Part shown: one piece after another, positions 1-10,249 of the stretch
Layout: each line of letters starts with the position of its first letter
How positions within the stretch are numbered: position 1 is the stretch's first letter
From: Paragyromitra xinjiangensis
Lineage: Eukaryota > Ascomycota > Pezizomycetes > Pezizales > Discinaceae
Direction: 5' to 3'
Assembly: GCA_038503065.1 (NCBI GenBank)
Contig: JBCAMK010000011.1
Span: 868,001-932,000, forward strand
Length of the DNA: 64,000 bases
Program-made: the position numbers and the translations under genes
Notes under the pieces: model-generated
Told to the model about the DNA's origin: nothing
What the model saw: only the letters and a program-made list of their open reading frames with translations
The model's database searches: none

Positions 1-1661
1 GCTGGGACTTCTATTTTCCTTGATGGGACTAAGGCTTTTCACCGGAGTGGAAGCACCGTTAATCTCCGGTGTTGGTGTTCCATCCTCCGCATCCTGTGCA
101 TCCTGTTCAACTGGTTCAGTTGATTCAGGCGCTCCCACTTGTTCGTTTGATTCCGTTACTCCAGCTTCTTCTGTAGGCTCAGCTTCATCGGCCGATTCTG
201 CCGATTCCATTGACTCCTCCTCGTTCTTATTAGTTTCACAAACCGATAGGTCACCAGCAATGATTCTCGGGAACAAGCGGATAGCCCTTTCTGGCGGCGC
301 TGACACCTTGGTGAAAAGGTCCATACTCTCCCGATATTTCCTCTTCTCGAACAACCTTTCTGCCTTCAACATCTGCACCTCCCTCAACTTTTCCTCCTTG
401 CGGTCCTTCAAGAGCACGCTTTCAAGGATCTCTAGTAGACTGATGGCTTCGTCCAGATGCTCACCAGCCACGAGTTGTTTGATTTGCGTTTCGTAATCTG
501 CAGTGCTCATGCGCCATACCTGGGATGGTGAGGCAACGTAGAATAGCTTCCCTGCGTGAACGAGAGAGACATTCGGCGGAGGAACGTTTAAGTTGGAGAC
601 GTTGGGAAGGCTGATAGTCTGAAGCAAGGTTTGGGTTGCAGGATTGCGAACCTCAAGATGTTGTTTCGAAACGTATAGAGAGACAAGGTACGGGTATGAA
701 AATACAATAGAATCCGGGGAAACTGGCCATGGGATCGGAGGCCGATTGGGGATAACTTTGCCGTCTTTGTCGATAAAAAGACTTGTGGCTAGTAGAGCAT
801 TTGAATTAAAAGTTGGAATAATGAATTAAGATTCAGGTAAACTCACTATCTTTAACCAGCAAAAGTTCATCTCCCCCAAGATGTGTGCTTAAAGGCTTAG
901 AACCCCATCCTCCCATACCCATATACGCTGACCACCCTGTTTGCTCGCCACCACCAGCTCCTACGGCAACACCATTACCCTTACCCTCTGGCGGTACGAT
1001 CTCTTCAATAGCCCCAGTCTGCACATTGATTGTCACAAATCCTCCTGCCAACCCTGCAACAACTTTCTGCCCGCTAGCCCAAGTGAGTGATCGGATAGCT
1101 CCGTTCAATACAACTTCCTTGCCCTCTTGGAATTCTTCATCGTGCCACGAATAAAGAAGCAACCTTTTTTTGACTCCGATCGCCAACCGGCTCACGATGC
1201 TTGGGATCTGTGTAGTTTCGTCTTTTTCAATATTACTCGTGACGGCAAATGTTGAAGCTCCCTTGGTCTTGGTTAATGTTTCGGTGAGGGCAAAGCTGTT
1301 TAAGTCGTGGATGTGAACATAGTTGTCGCTGAGCGTGACAAGGATCTGAGCCTCCTTTATGCAGGCTAGAAGCTCTATGGACCTTCGCGAGAACTTCTCG
1401 ATGGTGCGCAAGGGGGACAACGATATCTCGGGGGCGTCGGCGTCGAGTACTTGGTAGACTCGGAGTGTACCGTTGGAGAAGCCTAGCAGGAGCTTATCGC
1501 CTATAGGTAGAAAGCATTAATGTCAGCTGGAAAACAAGGAATGCAGGCACATGATATATGGTAGTGATTAGGGTGATACCGTATGCTAGCAAAGACTCAA
1601 TCTTGAAGCGCTCTCTGGGGCCGAGCTCCAGGACCGAGCGGGCATTGAAGGCGTTGAGCAT
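1..1661 (-). CDS. VPS39: VPS39/VAM6-like HOPS subunit, N-terminal part (cut by the window edge)
   Basis: This is the N-terminal half of a Vps39/Vam6 protein, the HOPS tethering subunit that acts with Rab7/Ypt7 at the vacuole. The ATG at 1661 opens with MLNAFNARSVLELGPRER, as in fungal homologues. An intron lies near 1501-1580, after which the CNH/beta-propeller domain starts (DKLLLGFSNGTLRVYQV). A second intron lies near 803-850. The reading then runs through SLFIDKDGKVIPNRPPI and an alpha-helical stretch to an acidic, Glu/Ser-rich insert near position 200, and leaves the window. The C-terminal clathrin-repeat part is outside. An upstream in-frame extension has no ATG, so 1661 is the preferred start. 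The family call is firm; intron borders are approximate. Confidence 0.85.
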
Positions 1662-2116
1662 GGCGGGAGCGAGCCGGCCCGCGGCAATGGACAATTCTTC
1701 AGGAGCTAGATAGCCGAGGGGAGGATAACTGAGACGATGGAATAGCGATCATGTAGGTATCGTGTGCTTGTCTGTCGGGAGGAGACAGTCGAGAGACTGA
1801 CCACACCAACCGAGTTGGTTGACGCAGGATGAAGTCGCGAAACGGCCAACACTGACAACGCCAAGCGTTACCCCCGTCTGCCGAGAATGACCTATTGGCT
1901 CAGAGCCTCAAGGCCCACCAATTCCCTGTTCAACAGAATCTGTATGACATCTCCATTTGACACCACTGTTACACACTCGAACATGCAGAAATCAATTGCT
2001 TTTATTTATCCATTATTCGTAAACCAGTTCCTCCACCACAGGGTTTGTATAGTACAGTAGAAGCAGATAGACAAAATAGTTAGCTGGTGCTTGGGCATTA
2101 ATTATCCCTCAGCCCT
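1662..2116. other. intergenic, between the VPS39 start and the NOP7 stop
   Basis: These bases hold the VPS39 promoter and the 3' region of NOP7; both genes are on the minus strand. I see no gene, RNA or repeat here. Confidence 0.6.
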
Positions 2117-4297
2117 TTACGCCTTCGCTTTCCTCTTCTCTTTATCGAGCTTCCTCCGCTTTTCCCGCAAGTTCTCGACCTCGTCTTCCTTCTTCTTGTT
2201 CGAGTACTGCATCTTTTCGTACAGTTTCCGCTTCCTCCTTGACATCATGATCTTCTGCATCTCCTTCTGCTCCTCCTCCTCCCTCTCTTGCTTGCTCTTC
2301 TTCTTCTTTTCTTTCTTCTTCTTGTCCCCAGCAGGCAGCTTGACGCCTGCCGCCTCTGCCTCCAGCTCCCGTTGGTATTCCTGCTGTGCTTTCTCCTCTT
2401 CGTCTTCAGACTCCTCCTCTTCATCCTCAGCGCCCAAGTCAACAGCCTCAATCTCCTCATCCTCCTCATCACCACTTTCCAGATCTTCATCCATTCCGTT
2501 ATCTGCCTCTTCCTCTTCCTCTTCACTCTCCTCCTCCCCTGCAGTAGCAGGCGCGGTAGGATCATACGTTTTCTCATCAATCTTAACCCAAGGGCTTAAA
2601 TGAGGAGGTAATAGTGCGCCGGGTCCGTACTCGCTTGGCGGGAGTAATTTCCCAGCGTTAACGCAATCCCAAATATACTGAGGCTGGACATAGATGCGTC
2701 CCGGAATCCTTCCATTGACTCTCTTGGGTCTTGAAGTATCTTCCATTTCCTCATCCCCATCAGACTCAGGGACAGGCGGGAGCGCAACTTGGTTGATTGG
2801 CGGACGATCCACAATCTGGTGGGTAATTGAGGGATCTGACTCGTTTTCGGTGAATGCGCCATCTCCAAGAACTAAGTCCCATCCAATCCTCTTGCATCCA
2901 AATGACCTCAGGAGGAACTCTAACGGCTGTCTAGGGGTCTCACGGGATAGGAAGAAAGTAAAGGGCGCAAAGAGATTTGAAGGGTCGGCAGCTCCGGCAG
3001 TTCCAACGTTGTTCATGTGTGGTTGTAATAAGACGTCAGCTCCGTTTGTAGTAACTGGTTGGAAAGTATCAATGGTAGCTTCTCCAGCTGCAGCATCCTC
3101 TTCTTGAACTTGATTGAGGTTCTCTTCGTCTTCCTTCTCCAAAGAGGCGATTTTATCGCCAAGTGTAGCCATCTGCTTAGACATGGCCTTCGTGTTCTTT
3201 TGTTCCTTACTCGCGGCAGGAAGAAGACCAACACTCTTGGCCTCTAAGCTAAATGCTCTCAGTCCAGCGCCCTTTGCATCCGCCTCCTCGTCAAACTTGG
3301 GAGGATACACCAATCCCTCCTGGGTATAAAGCCTAAACAGCACGAATCCAACCAATGTGCTATAGAATTCCACAAAAGTATGCATAATCCTAAAATCCAC
3401 ATCTACTGGGACATTCTGCGCAAATTTATACGGAACCAGCCAAAGAACATCCTGTCCCTGAATCTCCGCTTGATAATATATACCCTTGATCGACAAGAAA
3501 CTCTTTCTTAACGAATTCGTGCGGATGATGTAGTGTTGCCACTCGTTAGTGAGCTTCTCGCAAGTCGCAATGGTCTCGAGGGGAAGGTTATGGTTGGTAG
3601 GCAGGTTTGAGAATAAGAACAGCATCGATATGGCATCGTCAAGGTCGCGCAGCGCATCAGTGAATGTAGGATACCTCTCCTTCACGATGTGGTCAAGTTT
3701 GACTTGTGGCTTGTTGTTCTGTTCAAGTCGCTTGGCATCAGAGTAGTCGCCACGGCCGAGCGCTTTGGAAAGTTTTTTCGCGAAAGCCTTGTGTTCGCGG
3801 AATTTTTGAAGGACAGGCTCATGGAGAAGGTATTGGATGTCTTTTGTCTATAGAAGTCAGATATGTTAGTTTACACCCTCCACACCCATGAGGCATTGAA
3901 TTGATAGACAGATGATAACACATACGTAATAAAAGGTTGTAGCAGCAGTAGATCCTTTATTCGCCTTCTTTTTATTTCGGGGCTCACGAGGGTAGATTCC
4001 TACAAAAGTTAGCTAAATTGGCCGAACAAATCTAATTCATTATCTTTATACCTTTAAAGATACACAGTCTCCGAAAATCCGGCAGCGAAACCTGAAGTTT
4101 TCTGACTGCTTTAGTTCTAGTTATGAAGTTCTTCGCATTCCCGGAGGTACCTATTCCACCAGCTTGTTAGCAAAAGAAAACGACATTGCGAACTGCGCTA
4201 GGGAAATTCTGTCAAGTATGAGAGAATTGATCTTTCCCTTTTGCTAAGGAATAGGTAGGTGAGGAGGGAAATTACCCTTCTTCTTAATGCGACCCAT
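2117..4297 (-). CDS. NOP7: Pescadillo homologue NOP7
   Basis: Pescadillo/Nop7 is a nucleolar protein of the PeBoW (Nop7-Erb1-Ytm1) complex needed for 27S pre-rRNA processing and 60S subunit assembly. Four exons give an intact 641-residue frame: 4276-4297 (MGRIKKKG), 4052-4150, 3926-3999 and 2117-3847. The N-terminus ([18 protein letters not shown], then [17 protein letters not shown]) is near identical to the family. A pescadillo domain follows, then a BRCT-type segment near residues 340-450. The last 150 residues alternate Glu/Asp runs with a Lys/Arg-rich tail ending KEKRKAKA, as usual for this protein. The first exon is only 22 nt. The exon lengths sum to a multiple of three, which supports the model. 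Confidence 0.95.
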
Positions 4298-5162
4298 TGC
4301 GAATGTGGTTTGCTGCGACTCGAAGTACTGCTTGCTGGTGGTTGCTTGTTAGGAAAGAAAGGTTGGGATTTTTTTTTTCTGGGTGCGGCTCTCTTGCCCC
4401 GCAACAAGGGTATTGTCTCAGCTTAGTGGGCATTTATGGGGGTTACCCGGCTTGCCCCAAAGCTGATTCGACGCTGTGCCTTTTAGGAAAGCTAGGCCCC
4501 CGATGAAAGAGCCATTGCTTCGCGGTAAATCGTTGTCTATGCCATTTTTGCTCATTTTTAGTCATTGGTGATTGCTATCCTCTAGAATAAATATTCATTG
4601 GTGGAGAGCTTGGGTAAGAAGCATACAAGTTCTAAAGGAACTATGGATAACACCACTTAATTCAGGATTTTTAATGTGCTGGAGAATTTTCGAATGATTC
4701 CAAGCGCAGATGAGCAAGTACGTATTAATATTAGCCCCATAAGATACGTCCAGATAGTTATTTTGTGGACGTATTCACATATCCCTCTTCCTCTCCCTAG
4801 GCTATTACGGCTATGGCTTCTGCATGAAGTACCCGATTCTCTAGTACCCAGGAACAGAATCGGGAGATCTCCGCAATTTTAGGCTTAGAGAGAAAATATG
4901 TTTCTTTTAGAACCTGACTTTATTGTTGTAGTTTCGTTTTGGAAGGCAGCCAATCAGTGTGGGGAAGTACGAGATAGTCCAACTAGAGCAGCTGTGGTTC
5001 GAAGATTTCGTAAACCCAACTCACGTTTACTGGTAAAGCAAAAAAGCGAAACGAAGGGAGTGTCTTTATTCCTCTGATTAAATATAATCCTCAGTATCTT
5101 TATTGATATATCCTCAAGCTTCATACTCCAGCCAGCCCAACCTCCACTAGGTAAATCCCTTA
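4298..5162. other. intergenic, upstream of NOP7
   Basis: This holds the NOP7 promoter and the 3' flank of the small gene at 5163. Only short open frames occur (61-70 codons, overlapping on both strands). I see no supported feature. Confidence 0.55.
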
Positions 5163-5601
5163 TCACGCTCCCGACAAATGAGTAGGTGCGCCAGGTCCTT
5201 TAGGCAAGCCAGCATTAGCAAAAATCACCACAGATAAGAGCACAAAAAGCGTCAGAAAGTAGTAGAGATGAAATAAGGAACTTGCCTCCAGGCTTCACAA
5301 CATTTCCCTGAGCATCTCGAACTTCCGAATTCTGCTTCGCCCATGCCTTTCCCTCCTCCGTCTGACTCCAATGTTTTCCTGCCCTGATTTGTTCGAGCTC
5401 CTCCCTGGTAACCTTAGTCTCAGGATAACGTCCGAATCCTCTCGATTCAAAGGCTTTTTCGATAACTGATAGCGGGGCGTCAATTCCAGCCTCGCGAGCG
5501 ATATCGGGGATCTCCATTCGACGGTGCGCAGCGTCTTTGGTCGCAGTTGCGACGAGGTGATCGATTTGCTTTTCCGTGAGCTTCTGTTCGGAGCTAGACA
5601 T
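5163..5601 (-). CDS. Small protein resembling the helix-turn-helix region of Tc1/mariner transposases
   Basis: Two exons (5286-5601 and 5163-5197) encode 116 residues starting MSSSEQKLTEKQIDHL. The middle part reads RRMEIPDIAREAGIDAP, then VIEKAFESRGFGRY, then KHWSQTEEGKAW. This order recalls the paired-type HTH of Tc1-like transposases (I..IA.E.GI..S..T..RAL..RGY) and the Trp-rich stretch that precedes the catalytic DDE domain. No catalytic part follows: the protein ends GAPTHLSGA. It could be a domesticated transposase fragment or an unrelated small fungal protein; the resemblance is by eye only. The splice junction uses a GC donor (GGAG/GCAAGT) and a TAAAG acceptor with a GCTAATG branch site, and gives a clean frame. 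No alternative GT donor with a usable acceptor was found. Confidence 0.6.
5198..5285 (-). other. GC-AG intron
   Basis: Read on the minus strand, the exon ends GGAG and the intron opens GCAAGT, the consensus of the minor GC-AG class. It ends TAAAG, 15 nt after a GCTAATG branch-like site. There is no AG between the donor and this acceptor. Joining 5286 to 5197 restores an exact codon frame. Confidence 0.55.
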
Positions 5602-6605
5602 CGTGCGTCGATTGAGAATATGTAGTGGTGGGTTGTTTCTTTTAACTTTGTGAATCGTGCTGTAGATTGGCAAGCTTTGGGGTGAAGATTGGAGGGGTGC
5701 CTGAGCTCTAGAACCTCAACAACGTCACTCCTAATCACAGACGCTTAACTAGGGCCGCCTAGGCACCGAGAGCTGTATTCTACACCACATCCTATACTAA
5801 GAAGAACCGAATGCTAAATATTGGCGGATAAGGGATATCGCGAGCCTAAGAATTGATTATTGTTGTGTCTAACTCAGCCTCTAGGGTTAGGGTTAATTGA
5901 CACACTTGATACCATCATAGAATGTCATTCGGTTATTGGTGGAGTGAAGGCCACAAGATTGATTGATTCGTTGAGAAAGTGATAAGAAGTGGTGGCAATT
6001 TGTCTACACTAAAACAATAGAAAAATTTACTGTCTCTGGGGTTAGAAGGAACTCAAATAATCTGTTAGGTACTACCTTACCCCCGGGGCGATACAAGATA
6101 CAAGAATCGAAGCTTTCGGAATTATACGCTCATTTATGACGTCCTTTAGCCCCCGAATAGCCCTTTACTACATGTAGTTACATGCATGACAATTAAATAA
6201 TCCCTTGGCCAAAGTAATTAGTCTGATGTCTAGTCTTCTTGTAACTTGTCTATGTGAGAATTTTGCTTCTTAGCAAATCTACCCTTATGTCTATAGCTGC
6301 TGGCCGTCTCGAACCAGACTCCGGGCTCTGCCCTAGAGCCAATGGCTTGGGGATGTGAACACAGGAAATACACCAATTTTGTTTGAGACAAAACTGCTGG
6401 CTGTGGGTTTGCCACCATGATCAGTTGTGCTCTCTTATGTACTCATAACCACATGCATTACTCATAAATATAACTCGGTTGATAAAACAAAAATCCGTGA
6501 AAGAGCTCCAAGCCGTATCGAACATAAACAACATTTTGCGCTATGCACTTGCGCTACTAATAGAATTCCCCCGGCCTGATGGTGAGCACACCAACTCTCC
6601 ACCTT
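5602..6605. other. intergenic with a telomere-like repeat and a CTACATGTAG palindrome
   Basis: A two-unit TTAGGG-type repeat sits at 5882-5896, and the 10-bp palindrome CTACATGTAG sits at 6168-6177. No gene is supported in this 1-kb spacer; its open frames are short and lack family resemblance. Confidence 0.55.
5882..5896. promoter_or_regulatory. telomere-like (TTAGGG) promoter motif
   Basis: The stretch TAGGGTTAGGGTTAA lies 281 bp upstream of the minus-strand start codon at 5601. Similar two-unit repeats precede five other genes in the window. Such teloboxes are bound by Tbf1/Teb1-type Myb proteins in yeasts; binding here is an inference. Confidence 0.4.
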
Positions 6606-9600
6606 CTACCATTCCTTACTCAATGACCCTAGAGCCATGACCCCCACCCGCCAGTGCCCACACCCGTTTTTCTTTGGGGCTATTAAGATCATTCTAAGGA
6701 TGGTTTTCTGGATCTGGGATTTCTCCGTACCCGGCGCCTCCTTCTGGATAGCTAGCGCCCGCTCACACCACTCCATAGCTTCGTCATATCGTTTTTGTCG
6801 AGAAAATAAAGCGCTTATGCTGTTGACAGCGTCTAGCGTTGAAGGGTGGTTTATACCCAATAACTTCTCCTCGCCAGCTAGCGCCCGCTTATACCACTCA
6901 ATAGCTTCGTCATACCGTTTTTGACAGTACAATGCGGCACCTATGTTGTAGAAGGTATTGATTGTCGAAGAGTGGTTCGCACCCAGCATTTTCTCCTCGC
7001 CGGCGAGTGCCTGCTGATACCACTCAAGTGATTCGTCAAATCTTCGCCGGGCTCCAAGCAGCAAGCCTATAAATTCGAAGGTCTGTAACGTTGAGCAGAA
7101 GTCTTCGGTGCTCGATTCAGTGCCGTTAAGAGAGTGAATTCCGAAAGAATGTAAGGAAGCATCAAAGAGTTTTATAACAGGGTTATCAAAGTAATCGTGG
7201 GGGTAGCCCCTTGATAACGCCATGATCATAAGTTTGATCGCCTTCCGAGCTTTTGCCCGTTGTGACCTCATACTCAAGCGCTCTCGAGCCCAAAAATGGA
7301 CCAAGGGATGTAAGGAAAAGCTATTGTAAGAACTATTGTACTTTACGAGTGAATATGAGGATAGTTTCTGAACATGATTTTGTATAGTGACATCCATTTC
7401 CGTAGGAAATTAATTTTTCGAGATATAGCTCATCGGATTGAAACTTCACTCACCATTCTCGGGCAATCCTTGGCCACGTCGTATCAAGTCTTCCCAAATG
7501 TCCCCGTTCGCTAACTAGGCACACACGAGGAGTAACTCCGCAGACTCTGGGTCTTCGCCTGAAATGGCGGCAAACGAGACTTCCCATGTGGTGAAAGCTG
7601 TGTCATTCCGATAATTCCAAGTTGCATTGGGTGGTTTCCGGCCAAGCATTTCTTTTTTATCATGGTCGTAAATTTGGAGGTACTTCGTAAAAGGCAATTT
7701 TCGAACGCAAATGTAGGCACCAGCTTGCTCGATCGCGAGGGGGAGGTAGCCAAGCTTTTCGACAAGTTCCACTGCTGAATCCTGTTCTATAGGGATCCTT
7801 TAGCCCGTAGCTCGCGGATATGGGGGTTCGCACGACCTTACCCTCAGCACTAATTCCTGATCCACATTTCGAAACTTTTTTCAACATTAGAAGTCCCTCG
7901 TCCTGCGTCATTTCCTCTAATTCAATTCCAACTCCAGATCTAACACATTCCGGTCTTCGGGTTGTAATAAGGATGCTGCCCCACGATTTTTTGGGAAAGA
8001 AATCCGTGATGTTGAAGGACTCGAGATCATCCGCATTATCGAAGACTGGCAACCAATCCCGATTCTGATCCTCCTCAAACCACTCCAACATAGCTTCTAC
8101 AACTTCATCTATGGTACTGTCATTGCCCGAAATGTAACCTGTTTTGTCTATCATGCCAACCATCCCAAGGGTAGCAGCTATTTGATTATAATTTAGTGTT
8201 TTGCCCTGCCAGTGATGCACATGATGTCTAACGAGTCTCCTGGCAGCTTTTAGGAAACTACCGCGCGCTGATCCTCGACTTGTTGCATCGATCAGAAAAA
8301 CCGAACTGAAAGCAGCGTAATTTCTGTGGACATATTCGAGAGCGACTTGTGTTTTTCCCACTCCGCCTGGCCCGTGGAGCGCAACAATTCTGGATTGAGC
8401 GTCGCCGGCATTAATCTCCAAAAACGAGTGTATGCGGTCCAATATATCTATCCTACCAGTAAAATTACCGTTCCTCACATAGTCTACCCGAAAACCGATA
8501 TTGAACCTAGTTATTGTTGTCGTTGCTTCTGCTTCTAATAACAAATAGAAATTGAGTGTCAACTCCATAGATCGACTATTCTTGACTACTACTCACAAAC
8601 CTTTGATTCTTTCCCAATTAACCCAATTCTCGCCAACTTTTTTAGGTGCATCTTTAGCCATAAGAAAGATTTGACCCGAGACTTTCTTAAACCCTTCATC
8701 GTCCGAGGAACGATACTTGACCATATTTCTGTGATCTCCGGGTATGGCAATTTCTTGCGCGTTGAGTGTTGGGATAACAGCTGAATATTTTGGGACAATC
8801 TAAAGATATAGGTTGTTGGCAAGTATAACGACTGAAAGATCTAGGGAAACCTACCAGAAGTTTTTTGAGTGGGGTTTTGGTTTCATGTGTTTCGTAGAAA
8901 AATTTTGTGACGAAGTCTTTGCCAATCCCCAAATACTGCGTTTGCTGTTCTTGCAGCCAATCCGAGTGCATATCCAGATGTTTCATAACCTTTGTTTGGG
9001 TTTGATACCCAGCTGCTGAGGCTGCTCGAGCGGCTAGCTTCCCGAGACTGACACCTTCACCACCCTGGTGAGGGGTACCCATGAAGAGAATGCCATAGGT
9101 GGAGAGTTTGATGGCCTTCTCTTTCTCAAGATGACCAACTTTAGTAGAATCTGAGTGTATGAGCGCCTTTAGTGTACGGTTAGTATATTGTGTATACCCG
9201 AAAACTTCATGTGTTTTTGTTTTTGTTTACTCACACTTTTCAAAAGCAAGCCACCGAGGCTATGCGCAACAAAGATTATCGGACGTCGTTCGCTCTATAT
9301 AAAGTTGTTAGAAGTGTTATGAGAAGTATAGAAATCTCCTATATACCGCAGACATCTCCCTTGCAAGGGTCAGGTCAGTCACCAAAGCCCTCGCATGGTT
9401 GTCGATGGATTGCTGAGACAAAGGTGACCGGCTGTGGGTTCTGGCATCATATCCATAAGAAAAGATGCGAGCGTTCGGGACGATTTTAGGCAAGAGATCT
9501 TTGGGCCAAAAAACCTGGTCATTTGCTGTCCAGGTCCTTTTCCGGTGTCCATTAAGCCCGTGAACCAGAACAATACTTCAGAGAAAAGAAAACTCATTAT

Positions 9601-9824
9601 TAGCTTATCTTTATGTCTTTGCCTATAAAAAATAGAACCCAAAACTTAACATACTCTAAAGTTGGTTCTTTGCCCGAGGCCAACAGTTCCAAGCCATAAT
9701 CCTCACTGCTGAATCCAGTAACTTGTTTTGAGGACTGAGTAGAAGAATGTCAGCAATGTGTAGCCAAGAACTTCGCGGTTGTTCCCTTTACCGAGCCGCT
9801 TAACCTCCAAAATCTCCAACCCAT
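6606..9824 (-). pseudogene. Fungal NOD-like receptor (alpha/beta hydrolase - NB-ARC - TPR), disrupted
   Basis: The product would be a fungal NLR, a class linked to non-self recognition and regulated cell death. The likely start is the ATG at 9824 (MGWRFWRLSGS). About eight exons can be joined. Residues 35-300 form a lipase-like hydrolase, with DIVLVHGLNGHRKRTW, a serine elbow VAHSLGG near residue 125, and FMGTPHQGGEG. An NB-ARC follows, with P-loop GPGGVGKTQ near residue 350, FDNADDLES, and LITTRRP, then LGYLPLAIEQAGAYI. The C-terminal 262 residues carry kinesin-light-chain-type TPRs (RYDEAIEWYKRALAGEEKLLG). Two lesions are visible. An in-frame TAG at 7515-7517 lies near codon 625, at the end of the NB-ARC. 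The acceptor expected at 7400-7401 reads GG instead of AG, although the reading phase on both sides still matches. Either a truncated hydrolase-NB-ARC protein is made or the gene is dead. Confidence 0.75.
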
Positions 9825-10249
9825 CGCGCTTGAACTTTAAATTGAGACGAGAGATTAAAAGTAAAAATTAAGATATTGCTCATATAAATCTAAGTAATCA
9901 AATGCTGTTTACAGTCCGTGACTCGATCGCATCCTTTATACATGCTAGGCATCAGTATTTTGGCGCCTTGTGTTACAAACTAGATGTCTCATGTGTTGTA
10001 TTCAGCTATTTATGGGGTAATGACTAACATAGTCTTCTTGCTGGAACTATTCTGCCACATTCTGGACAAGGTTCCTTGATGCAAGCCTGTCCCAAACCTT
10101 ATTTCAACCCTAATTCTAGGGTTAGGGCTACATCTGTCGCATGGGAGGAGAAAAACGTGGAGCCGCACGTCACAGGCCTAGCCTAATAGTCTAAGTACTT
10201 CATATCTAAATCGTGCTCATGATAGACCCCCTCCATCACCCGATTCAAA
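9825..10249. other. divergent intergenic region, NLR relic / TFIIIA-like gene
   Basis: This spacer separates the NLR relic (minus) from the TFIIIA-like gene (plus). It contains the telomere-like motif pair at 10106-10127. No gene is seen. Confidence 0.55.
10106..10127. promoter_or_regulatory. head-to-head telomere-like motifs
   Basis: AACCCTAA at 10106-10113 faces TAGGGTTAGGG at 10117-10127, which makes an inverted pair. The pair ends 123 bp before the ATG of the TFIIIA-like gene at 10250. Function is inferred from position and from recurrence elsewhere in the window. Confidence 0.45.
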
